From: SVEL01 sp045125245
GTDB lineage: Bacteria > Bacillota > Clostridia > Lachnospirales > Lachnospiraceae
NCBI GenBank assembly: GCA_045125245.1
Contig: JBGVNF010000023.1
Span: 1-33,570, forward strand
Length of the DNA: 33,570 nucleotides
Direction of reading: 5' to 3'
How positions within the stretch are numbered: position 1 is the stretch's first letter; each line of letters begins with the position of its first letter. Under the pieces are notes generated by a model. It saw only the letters and a program-made list of their open reading frames with translations, searched no databases and was not told the DNA's origin. The position numbers were made by a program, and so were the translations under genes. This document shows positions 14,417 through 23,300 of this stretch, piece after piece.

Positions 14417-15147
14417 GTGGGATTTTATTTGTCTGTGTATGATTGCGTTTAGGAATTCTGCGATATGATATTATATAGATATAAAGTAAGGAAAAAATGA
14501 CAGACGTATTCGGTTCTGTCAATTCTTCCTTAGTTTTCAGTATATTTTTCCTTGTTACCAGGAGGTTTTCTAGGGAAATGGAGACAAAAAGAGAGGGATA
14601 AACCAAGTATTTTAGCCTTATAAGAGCAATTCTTAGTACTTAAGTACGAGTACTTGAGGTTTGTAGTCGGAAAATTTTTCCTTGGTGGAAAAGCTGTATA
14701 TATAAATATTATAATATATTATATAACAACAACATTTATTTTATTTTAGAAGCCCGCAAACCCTTTAAAATCAAGGGTTTCAGCCGAAAAAAGCGGAAAA
14801 AATGACAGAAGAAAGCGGAAAAAATGACAGAAGTAAACGGAATCTGTGATAGAATTATGAGGAGCCTGTGACAGACAAAATCATACCCCAAAACTAAGGG
14901 AAAACGGAAAAAAACATACGGAAAATTTGAAAACCAGGAAAAAATACCTAGAACTACGGAAAAAATGACAGAAGAAACAAAGAAAACAACTCGGAAAAAA
15001 GGAGGGGAATTGGTAAAAACGTATATAAATTTTTGAAAATGAGGAAAAAAAGACGCAAGAAAACGGAACGTATGACAGAAGAAAGCGGAAAAAATGACAG
15101 AATCGTTATGCATATTTAACAAAAATGAGGTAAATGAATTATAACAC

Positions 15148-15176
15148 TTGTAAAAATGCGGGAAAACAAATACAAT
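15148..15176 (+). promoter_or_regulatory. repB: repB promoter
   Basis: TTGTAA (15148-15153), 17 bases, TACAAT (15171-15176), predicted start near 15183. The transcript would start just before an iteron (15191-15207) and its inverted partner (15218-15234), which together form an imperfect dyad over the leader. Confidence 0.65.
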
Positions 15177-15190
15177 AGGAGTATGAAAAG

Positions 15191-15234
15191 CGGAAAAAAT
15201 GACAGAACCCGGAACAATCTGTCAATTCTTCCGC
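15191..15234 (+). promoter_or_regulatory. Inverted iteron pair, probable RepB operator
   Basis: A direct iteron and an inverted variant face each other across ACCCGGAACAA, between the repB promoter and its start. In Rep_3 plasmids, initiator dimers bind such dyads to repress their own gene; that role is inferred here. Confidence 0.5.
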
Positions 15235-15250
15235 AGACGAAGAGGTGTGC

Positions 15251-16582
15251 ATGGAAATTCAGTCTGAGAACAATGAGTTGGTGATTCGAAAATCAAACCA
15301 GTTAATATCGTCAAAGATGCATAACAATTTATTCACCAATAAGCTGTATGCAATAGCGATGACCCGAATTGAGCAGGAAGGGTGTAAGGAAAACGAAAAG
15401 CTTGTGGCAAGGTTGTATCCTGGGGAGATACAGGCATTGCTTGGAGATAACGGGAATATCTACAGGGAGCTTAAGGTCGCTGCGAAATTAATGACGGGAC
15501 AAAGTATGGTGATTGAAAGTGAGGATGGCAACTTCAAGGCTTTTACGATTGTCAACGAGGCTGAATACAGGGATGGAATTTTTAAGATTGAATTTAACGA
15601 AAATATAAAACCACACATACTTGAACTTACCAGAAATTATACGACGCTGAATCTTAGTGTCATGACGATTTTTGACAAGGACATGAGTTTCAGGCTTTAC
15701 GAGATACTGCAGAAAGAGATGTATAAAAGCAGACTTGACGTAAATGACGGTAAGGTGGAGGTTGAATATAACCTGAATGAGTTAAGGTTTATGACCGGAA
15801 ATGCAAATATCAACGAGGAAAAAGTACAAAGATATCTTGCCAGAAATAAGATTGTTGATTGGGATTATTTATATGAGTCGGTGGTCATTGAGAAGAAATA
15901 TTCCAATTGGACAGACTTCAAAAGATATGTTTTAAAACCTGCTCAGGAGGAAATCAAAAGAACTTCTGACATAGCATTTGATTTTGAGGGAATAAGGGTA
16001 GGCGGAAATAAGATTCGCAGAATCAGATTTATCATCTACCAGAATGAGCAGCTGGATGCATCTTTGGTCAAGAAGCATAAGTCAAAAGAGAAGCTTATCA
16101 AGAAAATGAATAAGCAGGTGGAAATGACAGATATACTCTATTCGGCGATTATTGCCGATTTTGAGGGACATAATTATTTAACCAGGGAAGACATAGTCCT
16201 TTTGATGAACAAGGCTGGAAACGACGAGAAACTGGTTAGAAATGCCATCAGGGAAGCTGATAAGCAGGGAGCCTTAACAAATTATATGGGATGGCTTATA
16301 AGATACATAGAAAATGGCGGATACAAATCAGTCAGTACTTTGAATGGTGATGCTAATAAGGCTGTTGTGGTTGAGGAAGTGATGAAGGAATACAAGGATA
16401 AAAAGAGTGACATTGCAGAATCAACCTGGAGCAAGATTAAGCAGAAAGAGGAATTTAGTGATTTCGAGGAATATCTTACTTCAAACGGTATTTCTCTTAT
16501 CGACATAGAAGTAGTATATGATGCGGCAGAGAAGGTAAGCATGTATACGGAATGGAAGATTGGGGTAATGAAAAATTTATAG
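15251..16582 (+). CDS. repB: Replication initiator, Rep_3 (RepB/RepE) family
   Basis: A 443-residue initiator starting MEIQSENNELVIRKSNQLIS. ATG 15251 is chosen because GAAGAGG lies five bases upstream; a GTG at 15245 is in frame. The N-terminal half carries the Rep_3 winged-helix pattern (NQLISSKMHNNLFTNKLYAIA, LSVMTIFDKDMSFRLYEIL, YNLNELRFMTG). A second winged helix (DWDYLYESVV...FKRYVLKPAQEEI) precedes a longer helical C-terminus. It should bind the iterons at 14484-15234 to open the origin. The iteron origin and parAB beside it mark this DNA as plasmid or megaplasmid. Confidence 0.93.
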   Translation: MEIQSENNELVIRKSNQLISSKMHNNLFTNKLYAIAMTRIEQEGCKENEKLVARLYPGEIQALLGDNGNIYRELKVAAKLMTGQSMVIESEDGNFKAFTIVNEAEYRDGIFKIEFNENIKPHILELTRNYTTLNLSVMTIFDKDMSFRLYEILQKEMYKSRLDVNDGKVEVEYNLNELRFMTGNANINEEKVQRYLARNKIVDWDYLYESVVIEKKYSNWTDFKRYVLKPAQEEIKRTSDIAFDFEGIRVGGNKIRRIRFIIYQNEQLDASLVKKHKSKEKLIKKMNKQVEMTDILYSAIIADFEGHNYLTREDIVLLMNKAGNDEKLVRNAIREADKQGALTNYMGWLIRYIENGGYKSVSTLNGDANKAVVVEEVMKEYKDKKSDIAESTWSKIKQKEEFSDFEEYLTSNGISLIDIEVVYDAAEKVSMYTEWKIGVMKNL

Positions 16583-16682
16583 TACGAAAGTATTATGAAT
16601 TGTGTAAAATTAATAAAAAATAAGAAAAATTATGAAAATGTTTAGTCACACTTTTAGGATGAAAGGTGATAATATAATTCTT

Positions 16683-16775
16683 GTAAAAACCCCCCAATAC
16701 ATTATATATTTTTACTATCCCCATAGTAAAATACCTTCTCCTAAAAGACAGTTGATCGACAAACTGTCTTTTTTT
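16683..16775 (+). repeat. Copy 3 of the ~93-bp repeated element (inverted relative to copies 1 and 2)
   Basis: Reverse complement is identical to copies 1 and 2 except for one T fewer in the terminal run. Located 100 bases past the repB stop. Confidence 0.95.
16714..16775 (+). ncRNA. Candidate small RNA, copy 3
   Basis: TTGTAA (16681-16686), 16 bases, TATATA (16703-16708), predicted RNA start near 16714. Hairpin ACTAT-CCCC-ATAGT (16714-16727), CCTTCTCCT (16733-16741) unpaired, then the terminator stem 16744-16753/16762-16771 with T7. It also lies in the right place and orientation to terminate repB. Confidence 0.5.
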
Positions 16776-16816
16776 ATGTATAAACATAGTATTATGTGAC
16801 TGCATATAAATATGCC

Positions 16817-16883
16817 ATTCGTCCGAATTTGTGTGCATTCCATCAGTTAAAAAAATCGTTAAGGAAAAAGATGATAATATACT
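16817..16883 (+). promoter_or_regulatory. Upstream motif and -10 box of the phosphatase-kinase operon
   Basis: ATTCGTCCGAATTTGTG (16817-16833) matches 14 of 17 bases with a motif at 19814-19830. A -10-like TATACT is at 16878-16883, 61 bases after the motif start, and no good -35 is seen. This fits an activator-dependent promoter shared with the small gene at 19935. Confidence 0.4.
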
Positions 16884-16922
16884 ATGACATAGATTATTAT
16901 AGTGACATTGAGAGAGGATATT

Positions 16923-17699
16923 ATGGACAATATTTTAACTGCTTTTAGCAGTGATGTGGGAAATGTTAAAAGCATAAACGAGGATTCGCTGTTGATTAAG
17001 ACTGCGGAATATGAGGATATCCAGATTGGATTGTTATGTATATGTGATGGAGTTGGAGGTCTTTCAAGAGGAGAATATGCAAGCAAGTATGTTGTTGAGA
17101 AATTTTCCAAGTGGTTTGATAACAGTCTTCCAAAAATACTTGGTGCGAGAAACTGGAAGAAGATAATAAGAGAGCAGTGTGTTCTTATTCTGGAAAATGC
17201 AAATAATGAACTTGCAGCTTATGGAAGAAGAAATGGTGTAAGGACAGGAACCACCTGCTCCACACTTTTAATAGTTGGAAAAGAATATTTCCTGATACAT
17301 ATTGGAGATACAAGAGTCTATGAGATATCTGATGAATTAGTGCAGATAACCAATGACCATACGCTTCTGGCAAGGGATGTTGCCATGGGCAGAGTGGATC
17401 CAAGTGTTAAAGAAAATGGCAAAGGCGGAAATGTGCTTTTTCAGTGTATAGGTGTAAGTGAGGATATTGATCCGCAGTATTTTGAAGGTGAAGTTAATGT
17501 GAATGCTACTTATATGTTGTGCAGTGATGGTTTCAGGCATAAAATTGAACCACATGAACTGGTGCAGGGCTTTAATGTATCTGTTTTGACTGATGAGATT
17601 CAAATGGAAAAGCAATGCAAAAAATATGTTGAATTGAATAAGTTAAGGCAGGAAAAGGATAATATTTCAGTTATTATTGCACGCTATGAGGAAGAGTAG
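16923..17699 (+). CDS. PP2C-family serine/threonine phosphatase (PrpC/Stp-like)
   Basis: A 258-residue metal-dependent phosphatase. Motifs in order: DVGNVKSINEDSL (first metal-binding Asp region), CDGVGG (core metal-binding Asp), GTTCSTLLI, HIGDTRVY, NDHTL and LCSDGF (metal Asp). All characteristic motifs are present, so it should be active. ATG 16923 is preferred over the in-frame GTG at 16902 because AGAGG lies five bases upstream. The kinase gene starts five bases after its stop, so the two are one transcription unit and are natural opponents. Likely substrates: the adjacent kinase and the Thr-motif/FHA proteins of the secretion cluster (inference). Confidence 0.93.
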   Translation: MDNILTAFSSDVGNVKSINEDSLLIKTAEYEDIQIGLLCICDGVGGLSRGEYASKYVVEKFSKWFDNSLPKILGARNWKKIIREQCVLILENANNELAAYGRRNGVRTGTTCSTLLIVGKEYFLIHIGDTRVYEISDELVQITNDHTLLARDVAMGRVDPSVKENGKGGNVLFQCIGVSEDIDPQYFEGEVNVNATYMLCSDGFRHKIEPHELVQGFNVSVLTDEIQMEKQCKKYVELNKLRQEKDNISVIIARYEEE

Positions 17700-17704
17700 A
17701 AGTT

Positions 17705-19387
17705 ATGTTAGAAAATGGGACTATAGTAGACGGTAAATATAAGATACTTGATAAAATAGGACAGGGTGGAATGAGTGTGGTTTACCTTGCCATGAATGAA
17801 AAGGTAAATAAGCAGTGGGCAATTAAAGAGGTCAGAAAGGATGTTACGGATAATTTCGAGGTGGTAAGGCAGGGACTTATTACGGAAACAAATCTTCTTA
17901 AGAAATTAAAACATCCAAATCTGCCAAGTATTATAGATATAATTGATACGGATGAAACTTTTTTAATTGTAATGGATTTCATAGAGGGTGTTACCTTAAG
18001 CGTATATCTTGAAGATAACGGACCACAACCTCAGGAGAAAGTAATAGGCTGGGCATCACAATTGTGCGATGTTCTTTCGTATCTTCATTCGAGGGAAAAT
18101 CCAATTATATTCAGGGATATAAAGCCTGGAAATGTTATGCTTAAACCAAATGGTGATATAGTTCTTATTGATTTTGGTATAGCAAGGGAATATAAAAATC
18201 AAAACAGTACTGATACGGTGTATTTAGGCACACAAGGATATGCAGCACCGGAGCAGTTTGGTGGACATGGGCAGACAGATGCCAGAACGGATATTTATTG
18301 TCTGGGTGCAACAATGTATCATCTTCTGACGGGGCATAATCCTTCAGAACCGCCATACGAGATGTATCCAATACGACATTGGAATGAGAGTTTATCATCA
18401 GGTCTTGAGGATATTATTTTAAAATGTACACAGAAGAATCCGGATGACAGATTTCAAAACTGTGAAGAATTGCAGTATGAACTGACTCATTATCAGGAAC
18501 TGGATAAGGAATATCAGAAGAAGGAACGTAAGCAGATTCTTACATTTGCAACATTTCTTACGGCAAGTGTATTTTGCCTTTTTATGGCACTTTTTTTCGA
18601 TAACAAGGCGGAGCTTATTAAGACAAATACTTATGATAATTTCATGTCCAGGGCTTCCCTGGAAGAAAATGTGGAGGTGGCTTCGGAGGATTATTTAAAG
18701 GCGATAGAACTTAATCCGGAAAAAAGTGAGGCATATGTATCCCTTTTGGAGAGGATGCTGGATGATGATGTTTTCACAGAGGAAGAATCGATAATCATTA
18801 GAAATATATTGCTTGATAATTCAAGCGGAAGCACAAATGATACCTTGTTTTCAAAAAATACCATAGAGTATGAAGAATTTAGTTATGAGCTGGGACTGGC
18901 GTATTTTTATTCCTATGAGGATAAGGGAACGAAAAGTTCTGCTAAGAAGTGGCTTAACATAGCTGCCAATTCCAAGAATCTTGATTCAAGGAAAGTTGAA
19001 AGAGCCAAAAGATTATCAGAGATATCAGAATATTATCTTAAAATAGGAGTTCAAAGTAAATCCGGGGATGCTTCTATTTCCTACAAGGATTACTGGGATG
19101 ACATGGTTGCTTTGTCTAAGGGTAATATTGTTGAGGTTGATAATGAAGTAACGGCGCTTATTATGTATAAGGAGATTGCATATCAGGTTTCTATCAATGC
19201 AAAGAATTTTATTGAGGATGGAGTAAGCCGGGAAGAAATCCAAAAGAAACTTGATGATATCAAAAAGCACACCGCTACGGATATTGCAATTGACAGCAAG
19301 AATCAAAACAGGGTTCTTGAACTGAAGGAAAATCTGGACAAAAATCTTGAAGTGGCGGAACGTGAACTTGAGATTGGAAGGGGATGA
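17705..19387 (+). CDS. Transmembrane Ser/Thr protein kinase with extracellular helical domain
   Basis: 560 residues. The Hanks-type kinase domain (about 10-265) has GQGGMSVVY (P-loop), K41 in AIKEV, FRDIKPGN with catalytic D138 and N143, DFG with D156, and APE (181-183), so it should be active. One membrane helix (about 278-298) follows, then some 260 residues outside the cell, helical and TPR-like (ASEDYLKAIELNPEKSEAY), not PASTA repeats. A cytoplasmic kinase fold, a single helix and a helical outer domain are also the plan of EssB/YukC, the pseudokinase of T7SSb. No separate EssB is seen here, so this protein may fill that place as well as signal (inference). Confidence 0.92.
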   Translation: MLENGTIVDGKYKILDKIGQGGMSVVYLAMNEKVNKQWAIKEVRKDVTDNFEVVRQGLITETNLLKKLKHPNLPSIIDIIDTDETFLIVMDFIEGVTLSVYLEDNGPQPQEKVIGWASQLCDVLSYLHSRENPIIFRDIKPGNVMLKPNGDIVLIDFGIAREYKNQNSTDTVYLGTQGYAAPEQFGGHGQTDARTDIYCLGATMYHLLTGHNPSEPPYEMYPIRHWNESLSSGLEDIILKCTQKNPDDRFQNCEELQYELTHYQELDKEYQKKERKQILTFATFLTASVFCLFMALFFDNKAELIKTNTYDNFMSRASLEENVEVASEDYLKAIELNPEKSEAYVSLLERMLDDDVFTEEESIIIRNILLDNSSGSTNDTLFSKNTIEYEEFSYELGLAYFYSYEDKGTKSSAKKWLNIAANSKNLDSRKVERAKRLSEISEYYLKIGVQSKSGDASISYKDYWDDMVALSKGNIVEVDNEVTALIMYKEIAYQVSINAKNFIEDGVSREEIQKKLDDIKKHTATDIAIDSKNQNRVLELKENLDKNLEVAERELEIGRG

Positions 19388-19391
19388 TTAT

Positions 19392-19781
19392 ATGACTATT
19401 GAGCAATGTTATTTGTTATCGCGTGTTTTCATGGCATTGGCGATATTGTTAGCAGTGATTATGGTTATATATGGTTATAATAACAAAATCATACTAAAGA
19501 TACAAAAATTCTATGGAATAGAGAAGAAAAGAGAAGTCAGAAAAATGATTAATTCCCATTATGCTTCTAACGTAAAATATAAAGGAAATGATAATTTAGT
19601 CACACCGGCAGGAATGGATAATTCCCCTGCCAAGGAGCAGGAAGAACCAACTGATAAAACCATGAAACTAGACGTTGGTGATGAAATCTGTGATGGAGAA
19701 ACAATGGTTTTATCAGAGATAGATAACGCAAAATTTGTAAAGAAAAAGGATATAATGTTATCCCAGTCAACAGAATATTGA
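19392..19781 (+). CDS. Small single-pass membrane protein with Thr motifs
   Basis: 129 residues. One membrane helix (about 8-28) is followed by a cytoplasmic tail with basic and then acidic parts. The tail holds two similar motifs, DKTMKLD (T90) and GETMVLSE (T104). T-x-x-L/V in an acidic setting is a common target of bacterial Hanks kinases and, when phosphorylated, of FHA domains. It starts two bases after the kinase stop region, with GAAGGGG upstream, so it is the third gene of the phosphatase-kinase operon. No family recognised. Suggested role: phospho-dependent docking site for the FHA proteins downstream (inference). Confidence 0.75.
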   Translation: MTIEQCYLLSRVFMALAILLAVIMVIYGYNNKIILKIQKFYGIEKKREVRKMINSHYASNVKYKGNDNLVTPAGMDNSPAKEQEEPTDKTMKLDVGDEICDGETMVLSEIDNAKFVKKKDIMLSQSTEY

Positions 19782-19813
19782 TAAACAGCTGTTTTTTTGG
19801 AATGTTATTTGCA

Positions 19814-19882
19814 ATTTGTCCGATTTTATGAACCATTTGTCGCAATTTTAGTTATGTAAGTAAATATATGGTAAAGTATAAT
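19814..19882 (+). promoter_or_regulatory. Upstream motif and -10 box before the 44-residue gene
   Basis: ATTTGTCCGATTTTATG (19814-19830) resembles the motif at 16817, with a partial second copy at 19834 (ATTTGTCGCAATTTTA). TATAAT is at 19877-19882, 63 bases after the motif start, again without a clear -35. Confidence 0.4.
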
Positions 19883-19934
19883 CATAACAAACGTATGGAT
19901 TAAGAAATATAGCCAATTAGATGGAGGAAATGAC

Positions 19935-20069
19935 ATGAAAAACAAGACAGCAACAGTACAGTTCTTACTTATATTTTTATCAGTTTGTATGGTATATGGA
20001 TCTTACAAATATGTTGAGTACAGACAGGATGCGCGTCAGGAAATGTGTACAGTGGCAAATGTAGATTAA
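19935..20069 (+). CDS. 44-residue single-pass membrane peptide
   Basis: ATGGAGGAAATGAC gives a good ribosome binding site for ATG 19935. The product MKNKTATVQFLLIFLSVCMV... has a hydrophobic stretch (about 8-23) and a short charged tail ending in ANVD. It has its own promoter-like region and is followed by a perfect 14-bp terminator hairpin (20160-20197). A dedicated signal at each end argues that it is a real gene. Function unknown; it could be a small membrane regulator of the neighbouring secretion system. Confidence 0.6.
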   Translation: MKNKTATVQFLLIFLSVCMVYGSYKYVEYRQDARQEMCTVANVD

Positions 20070-20159
20070 TAGATAGATTTTGGAGAACGGGTATAAAGCT
20101 AAGTAAGGGGATTAGTTATTTAATAGTATACAAAAATAAACTTAATAAATCGAAAAATG

Positions 20160-20200
20160 AAATGTGTAATTCAGGGAAGTCCTTGAATTACACATTTTCT
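20160..20200 (+). terminator. Intrinsic terminator after the 44-residue gene
   Basis: AAATGTGTAATTCA (20160-20173) and TGAATTACACATTT (20184-20197) are exact complements, with a 10-base loop and a short T-run. It separates the small gene from the Ig-stalk/EssC operon, whose probable -10 TATAAT is at 20224-20229. Confidence 0.8.
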
Positions 20201-20300
20201 AATGTTATTATTTAATTTAGAATTATAATAAGGATTTAAAATAGTTAATTTAATATATTATTATGAAAATGAAATGGAAAATAAGAAAAAGGGGAATTCT

Positions 20301-23300
20301 ATGAAGCGGAATAAAAATAGTTTGGTAAAAAGACTAAGCGCATTAGTTATGTGTTTTGCTTTGTGTGTTCAGTTTGCTAATCCATATATGGTGATGGCTG
20401 CAGAAATATCGGAAACAAACGGTGTAGGTCAAAATGATACGACTGCACCTAAAGTTCTGGGAATGACCGTTAATGTGGACAACAAGGAAGTTGTGGATGG
20501 TATTACTTATTGGGGAACTGTGACAAGAAGTGATACTATTGATTTTGTAATAGAAGAAGAAAGCGATTTTACAATTCAATATTATATAGAAAAAGGCGAA
20601 TGGGTTGATGGAGAATGGAAGAAGGATAAGATTGACATATACGAAGGGGCAAAGAAATATTCTCCAAATGCTTCAGGTAAATATACATACAACATAGTTC
20701 CAACGAAACTGAATAAGGCGGGAAGCGGAAATTATAAGATATATGCCAAGATAATAGATGCAGAAGGCAATTTTACGGTTGCATCAGATGATTCATGTAA
20801 TTTTTCAATTTTAAAGACGGATGTTAATGTGAGTATCGAGGGTAATGCCAGAAAGGGCGTTGATGATGTCTGGTATACAATTGACGGCGGAAGTAAGAAG
20901 GAAATTGAGATTGCAGACTGTGGTGGAAATTTTTGTGTAAATTATGTTGACGTTAAGGATGAAGTTGAATTTTATTTTGATGCTACGGGGCTTAAGGTAG
21001 AAGATGTAAAAAATATTAAATATGATGACGTTAAGGATTGTTATGTGATTCCAAAGAAATCTCTGCTTGACGGGGAGAGAACAGTATCGATTCTTGTGGA
21101 CTATCTGACTGAGTTTGGGATATCTTATAAAAAAGGGGAGTATGAGGATATTCCAAAGGTAAATAAGAAATTATGTACATTTGAAAAAGACGGCAATGTA
21201 TTGGTAATTAACTGGAACAGCGAATATTATGCCAGAATTTCTGGAAACAGAAATTATACTGTTACCAAGGATAAGAAAAAATCAATTATAAAATTAAATA
21301 ACAACGGAAGTGGAACAATTAATGTGTCCATGATTAAGGATGAGGAAGCGCCGGTTGTAAGCAGCATTGTTTCAATTTGTAAGGATAAGGATGATTCCTT
21401 GTATAAGGTATCTTCAAAAAAGGCGGATGATTATTCCTCAGACAATATTCATTACATTTGTTATTCAGGTAGTTCCATAGGAACTGTCAGAATTACTGCA
21501 AAGGATGCATCAACAGGTGTCGGAATATATCGTTGTGTTGTGTCATATGTAAATGACATTAATAAAGGTGAGGAAGTTAAGGAGACTGGCGGATATTTCC
21601 AGTTTGAAAAGGATATTTCAAAGGGAACGAAAACCGCTTATGTATGGATAGAGGATTATTGCGGAAATAAGATTAAACTTGTTATTGATATCACAAGGGA
21701 TGATGAAGCACCTGTTTTTAAAAGTTATAAACTTACTAATGAATTTGAGCATTACTATATGAGGGCTGATTATGAACAGTGGAAACGTTCCAAGAAATAT
21801 TCGATAGATATTGTTGCGGATGAGACTCAGGGTTCTATAAATGTAGTCTGGCATATATATGATAAAAATAGAAAAGAAGTATTTACAGGAAAAAGTCAAA
21901 GAATTACAAAGTTAAGCAGCGATACATACAGATCCACAGTGTCGGGAACTGAAATAAATGAATTAAAAAACGGAAAATATACGGTGGATTTAACACTTGA
22001 GGATGATACGAAGAATTCCGCAGTTGTTAAGGATGCCTTTTCATTTAAGTTTGAGGATTCAAAGTGTGAATTTGAAAGTATCGATACCGGAAGCGGAATG
22101 CTCTGGGTAAAGCCTGGTGCCGGCTGGACAGAAAATGATATGGTTAAGGCAAAGGTAAAAAGTTACTGTATGCTTGATAAGATAAGCTATGCAATAACAA
22201 CCACAAAGGAAGCACCAACTAAATGGGAAAACTTAGATACTTCAAGTGTTGCAACAGAGGATGGAACGGTTGCGGAGATAACTTACAATATTCCTTATTG
22301 GGAGCACACCAAGGAGGGCGTATATAATTATTATTTCTGGGTTAAAGATTATAATGGCGAAGTCGTGGCAAAAAAGACTTTAACGTATTATGTCGATGGT
22401 GAAAGTCCGGAGGTTTCGGATTTTGAATATTCATCAAAAAACAGTGGTTTAAAGAGAATGTTTAAATTCCTTTTTGGTTCATTTTTCAAAAGCGAAGAGG
22501 AGGTTACATTTTCCGTAAAGGCGAAGGATACATATGATGTTGACAGCGTAAAACTTTACTACATGCTTTACGATGGAAATGATAATGAAGAATATACAGA
22601 TGCAGACTCTTTATATCAGAAACTTGAGAATGAAAATGCTAAAGTTGTTGACATGAATTTAACAAAGGATGATACATATTCATGTGATGTTAATCTTCCA
22701 AGTGAGAGCAGGTTCTACAAAATCTATATTGTGGCACAGGATAAGGCAGGAAATAAAACAATTAAAAATCTTAAGTCACTTTCAGGTAAGTCATCTCTGA
22801 TTATGGTGGATGATGAAAAGCCTGTTATAGATATCTCAGTTAATACATATGGGAAAAAGGGCTATGTCGAGAAATGTGAAGATGAGACCAAGGTATGGTA
22901 TCCAAAGAAATCAAAGATTGTATACGATTTAAACATATCGGATGCGGAATCAGGAATTTTCTCAGTTGATGCAGGTATTAACGGAGAAAAGCTAGATAGT
23001 GACATACAGGGTAAGGCATTTCATAAGACAACGGATGAAGATGTAAGCAGAGTAACAAATCTTACATATAACATAGGAATAACCCAGGGCAGCATAAGTA
23101 AGTCAGGAGAATATGGCATTGAGGTAAATGTGGAGGACAACGCCGGAAATACATATTCTGCGGGAAAAAATGTCTATGTGGATGAGGATGCTCCTGTGAT
23201 TACGGATGCATATATTGATTCGGATGAGAAAATGCAGGATGTTGTTCCAATGCAGTACGGATATTATTACAAGAAAGCAACTAAGATTAAAGTATGTGCA

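Larger units (their letters stand above)
14484..15234. other. Replication origin (oriV) with 22-bp-spaced iterons
   Basis: No credible gene in this gap. Iterons of the form CGGAAAAAATGACAGAA begin at 14794, 14816, 14838 and 14860 (the last two degenerate), at 14957, at 15042, 15064 and 15086 (the first degenerate), and at 15191. A further copy is near 14489. Within each cluster the spacing is exactly 22 bases, two helical turns, as expected for an initiator bound on one face. Inverted relatives (GGAAGAATTGACAGA on the minus strand) lie at 14513-14531 and 15218-15234. A very AT-rich stretch (14697-14723) could be the unwinding element. It stands immediately before repB. Confidence 0.85.

Noticed and set aside
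14572..14602. Seven-codon plus-strand frame METKREG after AGGAGG
   Set aside because: Spacing is long (about 12 bases), the frame is tiny and it lies among origin sequences; more likely chance.
14736..15122. 128-residue minus-strand frame over the origin
   Set aside because: Its Phe/Ser-rich sequence is the translation of the iterons; no start signal or family resemblance.
19784..19798. Terminator at AAACAGCTGTTTTTTT after the 129-residue gene
   Set aside because: The palindrome leaves almost no loop and gives only a four-base stem, so it was not listed as a terminator although a T-run follows.
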